The notes under the pieces: model-generated
Told to the model about the DNA's origin: nothing
Seen by the model: the letters and a program-made list of their open reading frames with translations, nothing else
Database searches by the model: none
Shown here: in pieces, positions 51,772-60,772 of the stretch
How the letters are laid out: each line of letters opens with the position of its first letter
Position numbering within the stretch: position 1 is the stretch's first letter
NCBI GenBank assembly: GCA_947495135.1
Contig: CANLXN010000002.1
Span: 310,001-374,000, forward strand
Origin: an uncultured Flavobacteriaceae bacterium
Lineage (GTDB): Bacteria; Bacteroidota; Bacteroidia; Flavobacteriales; Flavobacteriaceae
Length of the DNA stretch: 64,000 nt
Reading direction: 5' to 3'
Translations under genes and position numbers: made by a program

Positions 51772-54714
51772 ATGAAAATCTTCCTAACCATTAGCTTCCT
51801 CATCTTTATCGCTGCAAGCAGTTTTTCTCAAAACCGTTCTTACAACGAGCATATTTCAAAAAAAGACTCTCTTTCTCTTGTAAACTATAGAGGCAAAATA
51901 ATTCAGCATGTAAACGCGACTCCAGACTCGGCCATTATATACGCAAAAAAATACATTCATCTTTCTACCGAGCTTCAATACGGTAAAGGAATTGTTGATG
52001 GACAATACCTAGCTGGACAGTGCTACAAGAGAATGCAGTTCAACGATAGCGCCATTAACTCTTTCACCACTGGACTAAACTTATCCAAGCAAATTACGTA
52101 CCCAAGCGGTGAAGCAAAGGCCTATAACTCACTTGGTCGCACCTATTACCTCATGGGGAAAATGGAAGAATCTGTAGCAGCCTGTGAGAAAGCGATTGCA
52201 CTCACCACTAAATTTGAAGATGAAGGTAATTTAGTCTTAGCCGATTCTCATATTGCGCTTTCAACTGCCTACGCCCGACAAAACCAAATGCAGGCAGCAG
52301 TTCAAAACTTATTAATCGTGGACTCCATCCACAATAGTGCCTCACTTCGTCCCGATGTGATTGCCGCGGCTTATCAAAATCTCGGGAATGTTTACCTTGA
52401 ACTCAATGAATATAATTTCTCTGAAGAGTACTACATAAAGGCCAACGATCAATTTAAGAAGCTTCCCGGAAATGTAGATTACTATCTTAATACTACTCAT
52501 ATTAATTTGGGTAGGGTTTATTCCTTGAAAAACAATCTGGCAAAAGCGGATAGTTTATTGACCATTAGCCACGACTATTTTTCAAAACTGAAAGACGAAA
52601 GAACAGTTGCCGAGGTAAGTGCTTTCCTAGGAGAGGTGAAGCTGAAAAAAGACGAATTTGACCAAGCCGAAGAATATTTTACCGAAAGTTATGATATTCA
52701 TAAAAAATACGACCGTAGTTATGAAGCTTCGATGAGCGCGGTAGAGCTAGCAAAGTTAGAATTGGCTCAAAAAAATCCCGGTAAGGCCATTTCCTATTTA
52801 AAACAAGCTCAAAACTTGAACGTAATAAGTAACAACAGTAAGGTAACGCAGGAGCTTATTCAGTTATTCTCGAAAAGTTACGCTCAAAAAGGTGATTACA
52901 AGCAAGCTTTCCTTTACACTAATATTTCAACGAAGCTAAAAGACTCATTACAAACCTTGCAAAGTGCCGACCGGATTAAGGAACTCGAAACTATTTACCA
53001 GACCGAAAAGAAAGACCAAGAAATCGAATTACTCACCTTCAAAAATGAATTAGCTGAAGAGCAAAAAAACAATCAGCGTAACCTCTTCTTGGGTGGTATC
53101 GGACTCACATCGGTAGCCGGACTTTTCTTCTTTTTCCTATTCCGAAATAGGCAGAAAACCAATAAAAAGTTAAAAGAACTAGACGCTGCAAAATCTGCTT
53201 TCTTTGCGAACATTTCGCATGAGTTTAGAACTCCACTTACCTTAATTAAAGGCCCTGTTGAAGATCAACTCGAATCGGAAAACATTACTCCTGGCCAGCG
53301 AAAAAACCTTTTTACTGCTTTTTCCAACACCAAAAGACTGGAATCCCTCGTAGACCAATTGTTAGCGCTTTCAAAATTAGAAAGTGGAAACATGCACCTC
53401 CAAATACAACCGGGCAATCTCCATCAATTTGTTAGAGTGCAAGCTGAAGGTTTTAAACTTAAAAGTCTTGACAAAAATGTACGCTATTCGATAGAAATTC
53501 CGAATGAGCAATTGGATGTGTGGTTTGACAGAGATGCTGTTCAAAAAATAGTGGCTAACCTGCTAGGAAACGCTTTCAAATACGCACCAGACAATGGCGA
53601 GATCACGATAAAAGGAGTTCAAGACGGTGATTACTTTGAAATAGAAGTATTTAATTCGGGGAGTTACATTTCCGAAGAAAACCAAAAAGACATCTTTGTT
53701 CGCTTTTATCAAACCAGCACTCACAATCCTGGAACTGGTATTGGCCTAGCACTTACAAAGGAACTGCTCGAACTACATCAAGGAAGTATTGAAGTAAGGA
53801 GCAGTCAAGGCCAAGGCACCACGTTTACAGCAAGGTTAGATGTTGTAAAAGACCATTTTGAACCTACCCAAATTCTTTCTGAAAATCTACGCATCAAAGA
53901 AACTGATGATGCGTCGATCGCTCTGGATAGCTCATTGACAACTGAAATAGAAACAGTGCAAGACGCACCAATTTTATTAGTCATAGATGACAACCAAGAA
54001 ATTAGGGAGTACATCAATACTATTTTTGATGGAATCTATCGGGTTCACCAAGCGCGTGATGGAAAAAAAGGGCTTGAAAAAGCCATAGAATTGATCCCGG
54101 ATATAATTATTAGCGATGTAATGATGCCTGAGATGGACGGGTTCAGTCTTACTGAAAGGCTAAAAACACATGAATTAACGTCTCATATCCCAATTATATT
54201 ATTGACTGCCAAAGCTGGAGATAATAGCAAGCTACAGGGTATTGAAACTGGAGCGGATTCTTACCTCACCAAACCTTTTAGTTCTAAAATTCTCGTAGCC
54301 ACTGCACAAAACCTCATCGATAACCGAAGAAAACTGCAAGAACGATTCGCTCAGGACATGATTCTCCAACCAAAAGAAATAGCGGTATCCTCGGCAGACG
54401 AAGAGTTTTTAAAGCGTCTTCAAGTAGTAATTGACGAGAACTTGACCAACCCCGATTTCTCTTCTCAAAAGTTTGTAGAAGAAATGGGGGTAAGCAGAAT
54501 GCAATTACATCGCAAATTAAAAGCCCTTTCTGGACAATCGACTTCAGAATTTTTAAGGAGCCAGCGTTTAAAAGCAGCCGTACAATTAATTAAGAGTGAA
54601 AAAATCACTATTTCGGAAGTGGGATATTCGGTTGGATTTAATGATCCTTCCTATTTTACAAAGTGTTTTAGGCAAGAATTTGGTGTCTCTCCTTCAGAAT
54701 TTATCAAAAAGTAG
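51772..54714 (+). CDS. Hybrid two-component system regulator (TPR sensor, histidine kinase, receiver, AraC DNA-binding)
   Basis: A 980-residue one-protein phosphorelay. I start at the ATG at 51772 (MKIFLTISFLIFIAASSFSQ, signal peptide). A periplasmic TPR region (to about residue 400) is followed by a transmembrane helix (NLFLGGIGLTSVAGLFFFFLF). The HisKA H-box is SHEFRTPLTLI (His483), the HATPase has NLLGNAFKYAP and GTGIGLAL, and the receiver has SDVMMPEMDG (Asp782). The C-terminal AraC helix-turn-helix motifs are RMQLHRKLKALSGQS and GFNDPSYFTKCFR. Most HTCS sensors are beta-propellers; this one uses TPRs. Its probable target is the adjacent operon at 54853. Confidence 0.93.
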   Translation: MKIFLTISFLIFIAASSFSQNRSYNEHISKKDSLSLVNYRGKIIQHVNATPDSAIIYAKKYIHLSTELQYGKGIVDGQYLAGQCYKRMQFNDSAINSFTTGLNLSKQITYPSGEAKAYNSLGRTYYLMGKMEESVAACEKAIALTTKFEDEGNLVLADSHIALSTAYARQNQMQAAVQNLLIVDSIHNSASLRPDVIAAAYQNLGNVYLELNEYNFSEEYYIKANDQFKKLPGNVDYYLNTTHINLGRVYSLKNNLAKADSLLTISHDYFSKLKDERTVAEVSAFLGEVKLKKDEFDQAEEYFTESYDIHKKYDRSYEASMSAVELAKLELAQKNPGKAISYLKQAQNLNVISNNSKVTQELIQLFSKSYAQKGDYKQAFLYTNISTKLKDSLQTLQSADRIKELETIYQTEKKDQEIELLTFKNELAEEQKNNQRNLFLGGIGLTSVAGLFFFFLFRNRQKTNKKLKELDAAKSAFFANISHEFRTPLTLIKGPVEDQLESENITPGQRKNLFTAFSNTKRLESLVDQLLALSKLESGNMHLQIQPGNLHQFVRVQAEGFKLKSLDKNVRYSIEIPNEQLDVWFDRDAVQKIVANLLGNAFKYAPDNGEITIKGVQDGDYFEIEVFNSGSYISEENQKDIFVRFYQTSTHNPGTGIGLALTKELLELHQGSIEVRSSQGQGTTFTARLDVVKDHFEPTQILSENLRIKETDDASIALDSSLTTEIETVQDAPILLVIDDNQEIREYINTIFDGIYRVHQARDGKKGLEKAIELIPDIIISDVMMPEMDGFSLTERLKTHELTSHIPIILLTAKAGDNSKLQGIETGADSYLTKPFSSKILVATAQNLIDNRRKLQERFAQDMILQPKEIAVSSADEEFLKRLQVVIDENLTNPDFSSQKFVEEMGVSRMQLHRKLKALSGQSTSEFLRSQRLKAAVQLIKSEKITISEVGYSVGFNDPSYFTKCFRQEFGVSPSEFIKK

Positions 54715-54742
54715 TCTAAACTACCCTTTATTTATAGTACTT

Positions 54743-54780
54743 CACAAGCCTTGTTACATATGCACAAGCCTTAGTTACAT
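54743..54780 (+). promoter_or_regulatory. Direct repeat upstream of the fibre/OmpA operon (candidate activator site)
   Basis: CACAAGCCTTGTTACAT (54743-54759) recurs as CACAAGCCTTAGTTACAT (54763-54780) with a period of about 20-21 bases. It lies 29 bases before the -7 element TAGATTTG, an ideal position for an upstream activator dimer. Confidence 0.6.
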
Positions 54781-54809
54781 TACTCATAGCCCTCAGAGGT
54801 AGATGCGTA

Positions 54810-54817
54810 TAGATTTG
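54810..54817 (+). promoter_or_regulatory. -7 promoter element of the fibre/OmpA operon
   Basis: TAGATTTG is a perfect TAnnTTTG, 36 bases before the ATG at 54853. No good -33 box is present, which suggests an activator-dependent promoter. Confidence 0.5.
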
Positions 54818-54852
54818 TATAAACAAACTACTATTCATCTCATTCAAACCTC

Positions 54853-56181
54853 ATGAAAAAGTTACTATATACTGCGCTATTCCTATTATACAATCTAACA
54901 TTCGCGCAGGTAGGAATAAATACAACCAATCCAGATCCCTCAAGTATCATAGACGTAACAGGAACCGATAAAGGAATGCTCGTGCCAAGAGTTGGCCTAA
55001 GTGACGTTACGACGGTATCCCTAGATGGTACTAATACTGCGGCTACAGGTCTTCTTATATGGAATACCAATGGAACAGTAACTGGGGGAGATGGAATCGG
55101 CTTTTACTATTTCAATGGAGCAATTTGGGAAAAAATAGCAACAGGCGCCGTGAATAGTGAAAACGGTTTAAGTTTAACCGGTACGACCCTGCGATTAGGT
55201 GGGAATTTAAATCAGAATACTACTATTAACCAGGGTAATTTCAATCTCGACTTTGACCTCAATGGCACGGGAGACTTTCTAATTACAGACGGCGCAACTC
55301 CCTTTTTCGAAATACTTAATGACGGTAACTCAACTTTCTGGGGAAATATTATCGCGCGAGATGAAGGTGGAACCGGGCAAATTACAGCTAGAATAGTAGA
55401 TGCGGGCGATCAAGGAATAATGGACGTCTACAATGACGGGATCGTACAACACAGACTGGATGCCGGAGCAGAGTCTGTGATTAATAGTCGAGGGCTTAAC
55501 TTCGATTTTAGAGTAGAATCCAACAACGAACCTAACTTACTTATCGTGGACGCCAGTGATGATGTATTAAGAGTTGGAGGTAATTCTACACTCGGACTCC
55601 TAAACAACGGCGCCACCGTGAACGGAGCAGTTACGGTAGAATATGTCGCTGCCTTTTATGAAGGAACCACCAACGGCACATCTGTCCAACTCGGATCGAC
55701 AGAGTATGTGACCGATATAGGCAACTTATTGATGTCGGTTTACGGTGGCTGGGTACCTTATACAGATAATAATTTCGATCTGGGGAATTCGACTTTTAGA
55801 TGGGACGATTTGTACGCCACCTCTGGGGTCGTAAATACTAGCGACATTACTCTTAAAACGAATGTCAAGAAATTAGATTATGGTTTAGCTGAAATTCTAA
55901 AACTCCAACCTATTTCCTATCAATGGAAAGAAGCGCGGGACCCAGATGAAATTAAGCTTGGATTTTCTGCCCAACAACTATTGGAAGTACTTCCCGAAGT
56001 AGTTAAAACCCACGACTACGTTTATGAAGACGAAAATGCCGCTCCCGTAAAAAAAGAGAATGATAAACTAGGTGTCTACTACAGCGATATTATTCCTGTG
56101 CTTACTAATGCCATTCAGGAGCAACAACAACTCATTAAGACCTTAGAAAAACGCATTCAAACATTGGAACAAAAAAACTAA
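54853..56181 (+). CDS. Exported protein with C-terminal S74 (intramolecular chaperone) domain
   Basis: A 442-residue protein with a signal peptide (MKKLLYTALFLLYNLTFAQ). The N-terminal half resembles Bacteroidota fibre-like secreted proteins (GINTTNPDPSSIIDVTGTDKGMLVPR). From Ser330 on it is a peptidase S74 domain (NTSDITLKTNVKKL, GFSAQQLLEVLPEVV), ending in a coiled coil (QQQLIKTLEKRIQTLEQ). S74 domains trimerise tail-spike-like fibres and cut themselves off before the serine. First gene of a five-gene operon; no phage genes are near. Confidence 0.88.
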   Translation: MKKLLYTALFLLYNLTFAQVGINTTNPDPSSIIDVTGTDKGMLVPRVGLSDVTTVSLDGTNTAATGLLIWNTNGTVTGGDGIGFYYFNGAIWEKIATGAVNSENGLSLTGTTLRLGGNLNQNTTINQGNFNLDFDLNGTGDFLITDGATPFFEILNDGNSTFWGNIIARDEGGTGQITARIVDAGDQGIMDVYNDGIVQHRLDAGAESVINSRGLNFDFRVESNNEPNLLIVDASDDVLRVGGNSTLGLLNNGATVNGAVTVEYVAAFYEGTTNGTSVQLGSTEYVTDIGNLLMSVYGGWVPYTDNNFDLGNSTFRWDDLYATSGVVNTSDITLKTNVKKLDYGLAEILKLQPISYQWKEARDPDEIKLGFSAQQLLEVLPEVVKTHDYVYEDENAAPVKKENDKLGVYYSDIIPVLTNAIQEQQQLIKTLEKRIQTLEQKN

Positions 56182-56185
56182 CACT

Positions 56186-56803
56186 ATGAAAACACTAATT
56201 CAACTATTATTCTTTGCCATATTGGTAAGCTGCAATTCTAATGTAGAAAGCGATAAAGCGCTAACTGTAGAGAAAGCTAGCAACGATAATCCTACTGCTT
56301 CAGAAAAGATAGAGAAGGCTAAAAATACTGAACAGAACTCAAAAATAAATCTCAAACAGAACGGAGATTACACCTCACTCTTTTATGCTGGTGATTGTTC
56401 CAAAGTAGTGAACGCAGCTACGGTTGCAGAAATCGTTCGCACAGAAGTTAAGGTCTCTCCAAGTGCCCGAATCTGTAGGTTCGTATATGCGCAATACGGG
56501 GTTGAAATATACATGACCGTTTCTATCAATGATATGAGTAATTATAACATCGAAAAAGAGATCGAGAATTCTATGACCAACCCACCTTTCCTAGCACATG
56601 AAATCAGTAAAACAGGAGACAGCCATATCTGTAGACAAGATTCTCATAAAAGATTAATTATCTATAACACCAACTACGATCACTCAGTTGCAATAAGTTA
56701 TGGTGTAAATGGCGAAGGCACAATCACCAAAGAACAAAAGACTGGATTAAAGGACCAAGCTGTTGATCTTGCCAATCTACTTTTAAAAAACAACCAAAAA
56801 TAA
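56186..56803 (+). CDS. Lipoprotein of unknown function
   Basis: A 205-residue lipoprotein with lipobox ILVSC. A low-complexity Lys/Asn-rich linker (about 25-60) precedes a compact domain with four cysteines (AGDCSKVV, ARICRFVY, SHICRQD). I recognise no family. It starts 4 bases after the S74 gene stop, so it is translationally linked with it. Confidence 0.75.
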   Translation: MKTLIQLLFFAILVSCNSNVESDKALTVEKASNDNPTASEKIEKAKNTEQNSKINLKQNGDYTSLFYAGDCSKVVNAATVAEIVRTEVKVSPSARICRFVYAQYGVEIYMTVSINDMSNYNIEKEIENSMTNPPFLAHEISKTGDSHICRQDSHKRLIIYNTNYDHSVAISYGVNGEGTITKEQKTGLKDQAVDLANLLLKNNQK

Positions 56804-56810
56804 CACAGTT

Positions 56811-58148
56811 ATGAAACCACACCATCTTATAATTACCTGCCTCCTATTTGCCTTTTTTTGCCCAAATATAAATGCTCAACCCTTTTCATTAGACGAAAAA
56901 ATAAAACCTGTCAAATTGGTACTCTTAGACGATAAAGAGAACGAAGGTGGCAAAGGAATTGTTGCCAACGCCACCATTGAAGATGAATCCCAATACTGGT
57001 ATGTAAATGGACACGACCTTTTTCAAATGATTGATGTGTATGTGTTCAGCAACTACGGAAATCCAAATTTTACTGTAGAACTGGCATCCACCAACTGGAA
57101 TGCGCCAGACGATTCTCAAACAACCCATGAAGCGAAAGACGGAATCATTAATTTCAAGATTAGCACTCAGGGAGATTTTGGCATCCATGTACGCCCTGGA
57201 GAAGAGAAAATTAACTATACCATTGTGGTGAACGCTAGTCCGCCCGTACAAGAATACTTAGGTTCGGCATTTGTAAAAGCTAAACCCAGCGATTTCAACC
57301 CAAATGAAGGTGGCAACGCGGCAGTCACGGGAAATACAAATTCAAACGGCGACGGTGGATCTTCCCCAACTATCCTCTACATTATTATTGGAATTGCCCT
57401 ATTAGTTATTGGGTTTCTTGCATCCAAAGTGATGAGCAAAAATAAAACCGCAACTGTTTTATTACTCTTTCTAATACCCATATGTGGTCTCGCTCAACAA
57501 CACGGCGGAAACACTTGGGATCTAAGTGGTATTAGTGGCGGTCAGTATGAAGCATGGCTCAGACATCAGGGTGAACAAAATAGAAGTGGCGGCTGGCAAG
57601 CTGCCAGTGAAATTGGCGCTGGACTTAAAAGGTTAGGAAGTCTTGGAAGCAAAGTGGGAAAAGCCGTAGGAACTTATAATGCGGCCAACAATGCATACAA
57701 AGCTTATACAGATCTCAATGGCTGTATTAACCGAGTTCCTCCAAAGGGAATGCCAAGGGTTCCCAGTTTTTGCGAGACCGATGACTGCGAAAGCTGTTTT
57801 GTGGATGCTAGACGGCGTTTTAATCAGAACCGTTATACGTTCGAAAAACTAAAAGCCATTTACCAGTGTACCCGAAGTTTTACGGACGCGGCAATTGCAT
57901 TTGGCGATAATGTTTCCGGATATCATGGTGTCTCTGGACTAGCATGGCAAAGCCAAAAAGGTGGAATTAACAAATCTATTCAAGAATTAGTTAAGGCCTA
58001 CGATAAAAAGTATGCTGAATTACTCGAAACACAGCATGAAATCCTCATGGAATTAGATGGATGTGAGGCCGAACATGGTATATCAGACTGGTACGACCGC
58101 TTTGGATATTTATATTTTGAATTTACTAAAATGAATTACCAACGATAG
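56811..58148 (+). CDS. Two-part membrane/exported protein with internal signal-peptide-like segment, unknown
   Basis: A 445-residue protein. Part one has a signal peptide (MKPHHLIITCLLFAFFCPNINAQ), a beta-rich domain (residues 25-150) and a transmembrane helix (about 187-206). Part two begins MSKNKTATVLLLFLIPICGLAQQ (about 209-230), which looks like a second signal peptide with a cleavage site. It is followed by a Gly/Ala-rich segment and a helical cysteine-containing domain (CETDDCESCF). It may be a gene fusion of two exported proteins, or a hairpin membrane anchor. Starts 7 bases after the previous stop. No family recognised. Confidence 0.75.
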   Translation: MKPHHLIITCLLFAFFCPNINAQPFSLDEKIKPVKLVLLDDKENEGGKGIVANATIEDESQYWYVNGHDLFQMIDVYVFSNYGNPNFTVELASTNWNAPDDSQTTHEAKDGIINFKISTQGDFGIHVRPGEEKINYTIVVNASPPVQEYLGSAFVKAKPSDFNPNEGGNAAVTGNTNSNGDGGSSPTILYIIIGIALLVIGFLASKVMSKNKTATVLLLFLIPICGLAQQHGGNTWDLSGISGGQYEAWLRHQGEQNRSGGWQAASEIGAGLKRLGSLGSKVGKAVGTYNAANNAYKAYTDLNGCINRVPPKGMPRVPSFCETDDCESCFVDARRRFNQNRYTFEKLKAIYQCTRSFTDAAIAFGDNVSGYHGVSGLAWQSQKGGINKSIQELVKAYDKKYAELLETQHEILMELDGCEAEHGISDWYDRFGYLYFEFTKMNYQR

Positions 58149-58157
58149 ATCTAATAC

Positions 58158-59987
58158 ATGAAAGCACCTTTATATATATTATTTATTGCGTTCGTTCTTT
58201 GTTCTTCCTGCGGAAATAACAACAAAAAAGAACCAGTTGAACAGGAACAACACACGAAAGCGACTTCCAACTCGACTCTTAACGAAAATGACAATGAGGA
58301 AGATAAAAACGATCTTGGTTCATTTCTGAATGATGCCTTAGAAGATGGATGGGAGATAGATGGTGAGAGCATGGAACTTCTAGATGCCCTAAACGATCTC
58401 TCCTCATCTGGAAACCTTCAGATAGATGAAGAAGCCTTGCGAGTTATGCTAGAAAAAAGTGGAAAGACCTTGGAAGATTTTCAGTCTCATCTGGAAAAAA
58501 CAGGTAATACAGCCAATAGTTCGGATGGAGATTCATCTCTTTCCGATCTAGAAAACATGCTGGGAGACTTACAAAATGGCAATCTAGATCAGTTTAAAAA
58601 AGCGCTCGAAGCCACCGGTGTAGATATTTCCGAAGGAGCTATGAAAAACCTTCTTAAGCAAAACAGTGGGTCGGGAAAACGTCTTACCGCAAATAATAAG
58701 GAAGACAATGCAAGAGCTGTTTTAGACAAAATTTACCCGGAGGCAGATCAAAATTTGATCGAAGAAGAAATCATGAAACCCAGAACTGGAATGAGGTATG
58801 AGCGTCTCGAAATGTTAGAAAAATTGGGGAATAGCAACTCAAAAGAAGAAGCAAATGCAATCATGGCTTCCTTTTTAACCGTTTCTGAAGAAGAGCTCTT
58901 ACTTCTGCAAACCCTACCGCCAGAAAAACAAGCCGTCTGGTCCGAAAAAGACGCCATAAAAATGGACAAGTACATTATGCCCCAAGCAGTGGAAGCTTAT
59001 TTAAAAAGTGGTAAGGCAAGTCCTAAATTTATTGATCTTGTAGAACTAAGTACCACAAGACGCCAAAAGGCTATTTCTCGGTTTATTAGAGAGAGTAAAA
59101 AGGCAAGAGAGAAATTTTTTAAGCAAAACCCAAGTTGGTTCACGGAAGGATCGACACAAGGCAATACCTATAAAGATCAAAGAAACAAATACATCTTCTT
59201 ACCACTGGGTGAATTATCTTTTGCAGACAAGGTGATATCGCATGAACTAGGAAGTCCAGAAGGAGATTATAGCGAGGGAGCTATTGGAGCCCCAAATATG
59301 GATATGCGTGATTACACGGACAAGGATCCTAGGGTGTGTAATCTAGGAATTAAAGGAGTCCTCACCTTAGAATTTACAGATAATGCAATCACCAACGTAG
59401 TAGGACCAGATTTGTATGTTTTTGAATTAGGAGCCGTTGAGCCAACAAACTTAGAAATCTCTAAGGATGGAAAAGAGTGGGTCAATGTTGGAAAAATTGA
59501 AGGAGGAACTGCGCTTGTAGATATCGAAGAATTTGTTGAACAGAACGAGACATTTCGGTATATCCGCCTAACAGATTTAGATTCGTCGAGTGCCGTGCCA
59601 GGCGCAGATGTAGATGCAGTTGCTGCTATTGGTGGAGCGGTTAGGTTGAATATTGATAGTTCGGTACTCTTTGATACAGGAAAACACAATTTGAAAGAAT
59701 CTGCAGCTTCAGAGTTGGATAAACTTGTATCGAAAATAGAAAAATTTGAAAAGGGAATGATCGTTGTTGAAGGGCATACCGACAATGATGGTAACCCTAA
59801 GAGCAACCAAGCGCTTTCACTGAAGCGCGCCAAAGAAGTAAGTAGTTATTTGCAAGCCCACTTATCAAACGAATATAAATTTCAACAAAAAGGACTAGGA
59901 GAGAATCAACCTATTGCTCCAAATGACAGCGCCGAGAACAAGCAAAAAAACAGAAGAGTAGAAATTTTAGTATTACCTTTAAAATAA
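58158..59987 (+). CDS. Lipoprotein with F5/8-type-C-like and OmpA peptidoglycan-binding domains
   Basis: A 609-residue lipoprotein with lipobox LCSSC. An acidic helical region (about 30-280) is followed by a discoidin/F5-8 type C-like beta domain (about 350-490, VLTLEFTDNAITNVVGPDLYVFELGA, EWVNVGKI, RYIRLTD). The C-terminus is an OmpA-like domain (VLFDTGKHNLKESAASELDKL, VEGHTDNDGNPKSNQALSLKRAKEV, KQKNRRVEIL). It should sit at the outer membrane and grip peptidoglycan, a possible anchor for the S74 protein encoded upstream. Starts 9 bases after the previous gene. Confidence 0.82.
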   Translation: MKAPLYILFIAFVLCSSCGNNNKKEPVEQEQHTKATSNSTLNENDNEEDKNDLGSFLNDALEDGWEIDGESMELLDALNDLSSSGNLQIDEEALRVMLEKSGKTLEDFQSHLEKTGNTANSSDGDSSLSDLENMLGDLQNGNLDQFKKALEATGVDISEGAMKNLLKQNSGSGKRLTANNKEDNARAVLDKIYPEADQNLIEEEIMKPRTGMRYERLEMLEKLGNSNSKEEANAIMASFLTVSEEELLLLQTLPPEKQAVWSEKDAIKMDKYIMPQAVEAYLKSGKASPKFIDLVELSTTRRQKAISRFIRESKKAREKFFKQNPSWFTEGSTQGNTYKDQRNKYIFLPLGELSFADKVISHELGSPEGDYSEGAIGAPNMDMRDYTDKDPRVCNLGIKGVLTLEFTDNAITNVVGPDLYVFELGAVEPTNLEISKDGKEWVNVGKIEGGTALVDIEEFVEQNETFRYIRLTDLDSSSAVPGADVDAVAAIGGAVRLNIDSSVLFDTGKHNLKESAASELDKLVSKIEKFEKGMIVVEGHTDNDGNPKSNQALSLKRAKEVSSYLQAHLSNEYKFQQKGLGENQPIAPNDSAENKQKNRRVEILVLPLK

Positions 59988-60014
59988 GAATAACCATTTT
60001 AACCTCAATTGATT

Positions 60015-60701
60015 ATGAAAAAACTAGTTTTAAGTTTCGTATTTATGCTCGCTGTATTTTCTTCAGCATGGAGTCAAGACTGCAGTAGATTTTATCCTTT
60101 TTCTGAAGGAACTAAAGCCGAAATCACCAATTATGGAAAGAAAAATAAAGTAGTAGCCACTACAGAATATATAGTTACCGCTGTAACTTCTAATGGAGGA
60201 ATCGAGACGGCGGCCATACACACCAAAGTACATGATGCTAAAGGAAAGCTTATTGTAGAATCTGATTACGACATTACCTGTCAATCCAATCGCATCTCCA
60301 TTGATATGAACTCCATGATGAGTCCAGACCTATTTCAACAGTTTCAAGATGCCAAGGTTGAGGTAAGTGGAACCAATATCGATTTACCCAATGACCTCTC
60401 TGCTGGAATGACTTTACCAAATGCCGAAATGAACGCATCCATCGATCTCAGCGGAATTAAAATGAAACTAGATGTAATGATGACCGATCGCAAAGTAGAA
60501 GGTACTGAAAGTGTAACAACACCTGCCGGAACGTTCGATTGTTATGTAATCACTTATACTTCTTATGTAAAAATGGGGTTCAAAAGAACAGGAAGCGCCA
60601 AACAATGGCTGGCAGAAGGGGTAGGTTTAGTGAAACAAGAAGACTATAATAAAAAAGGAAAAGTAACCAGCAGTAGTTTGCTCACTTCTTTAACTAGATA
60701 G
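60015..60701 (+). CDS. TapB family / DUF3108-like exported protein
   Basis: A 228-residue exported protein with signal peptide (MKKLVLSFVFMLAVFSSAWSQ), start at the ATG at 60015. The motif VTTPAGTFDCYVITYTSYVKMGFKRTG ... AEGVGLVKQE is typical of DUF3108-like/TapB proteins, a periplasmic lipocalin-like beta fold of unknown ligand. It is last in the five-gene operon, 27 bases after the OmpA lipoprotein. Confidence 0.82.
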   Translation: MKKLVLSFVFMLAVFSSAWSQDCSRFYPFSEGTKAEITNYGKKNKVVATTEYIVTAVTSNGGIETAAIHTKVHDAKGKLIVESDYDITCQSNRISIDMNSMMSPDLFQQFQDAKVEVSGTNIDLPNDLSAGMTLPNAEMNASIDLSGIKMKLDVMMTDRKVEGTESVTTPAGTFDCYVITYTSYVKMGFKRTGSAKQWLAEGVGLVKQEDYNKKGKVTSSSLLTSLTR

Positions 60702-60740
60702 AGCTTTACAAAACAAATTCTTAGGGAGGATTTGTTCTAT

Positions 60741-60772
60741 AAACCGAGGCTTAGGCTTCGGTTTTGCTTTTT
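60741..60772. terminator. Bidirectional terminator between the operon and lipB
   Basis: ACCGAGGC (60743-60750) pairs with GCTTCGGT (60755-60762) around a TTAG loop that includes the lipB stop codon; T-rich sequence follows on the plus strand. It serves the convergent TapB-like and lipB genes. Confidence 0.6.

Noticed and set aside
54853-56181. Prophage remnant because of the tail-fibre-type S74 domain
   Set aside because: The protein has a Sec signal peptide and sits in an operon of envelope lipoproteins. No integrase, capsid or lysis genes are present.
59312-59833. 173-codon open frame antisense to the OmpA lipoprotein gene
   Set aside because: It is a shadow frame opposite a gene with clear lipobox and OmpA domain; no promoter or homology sign.
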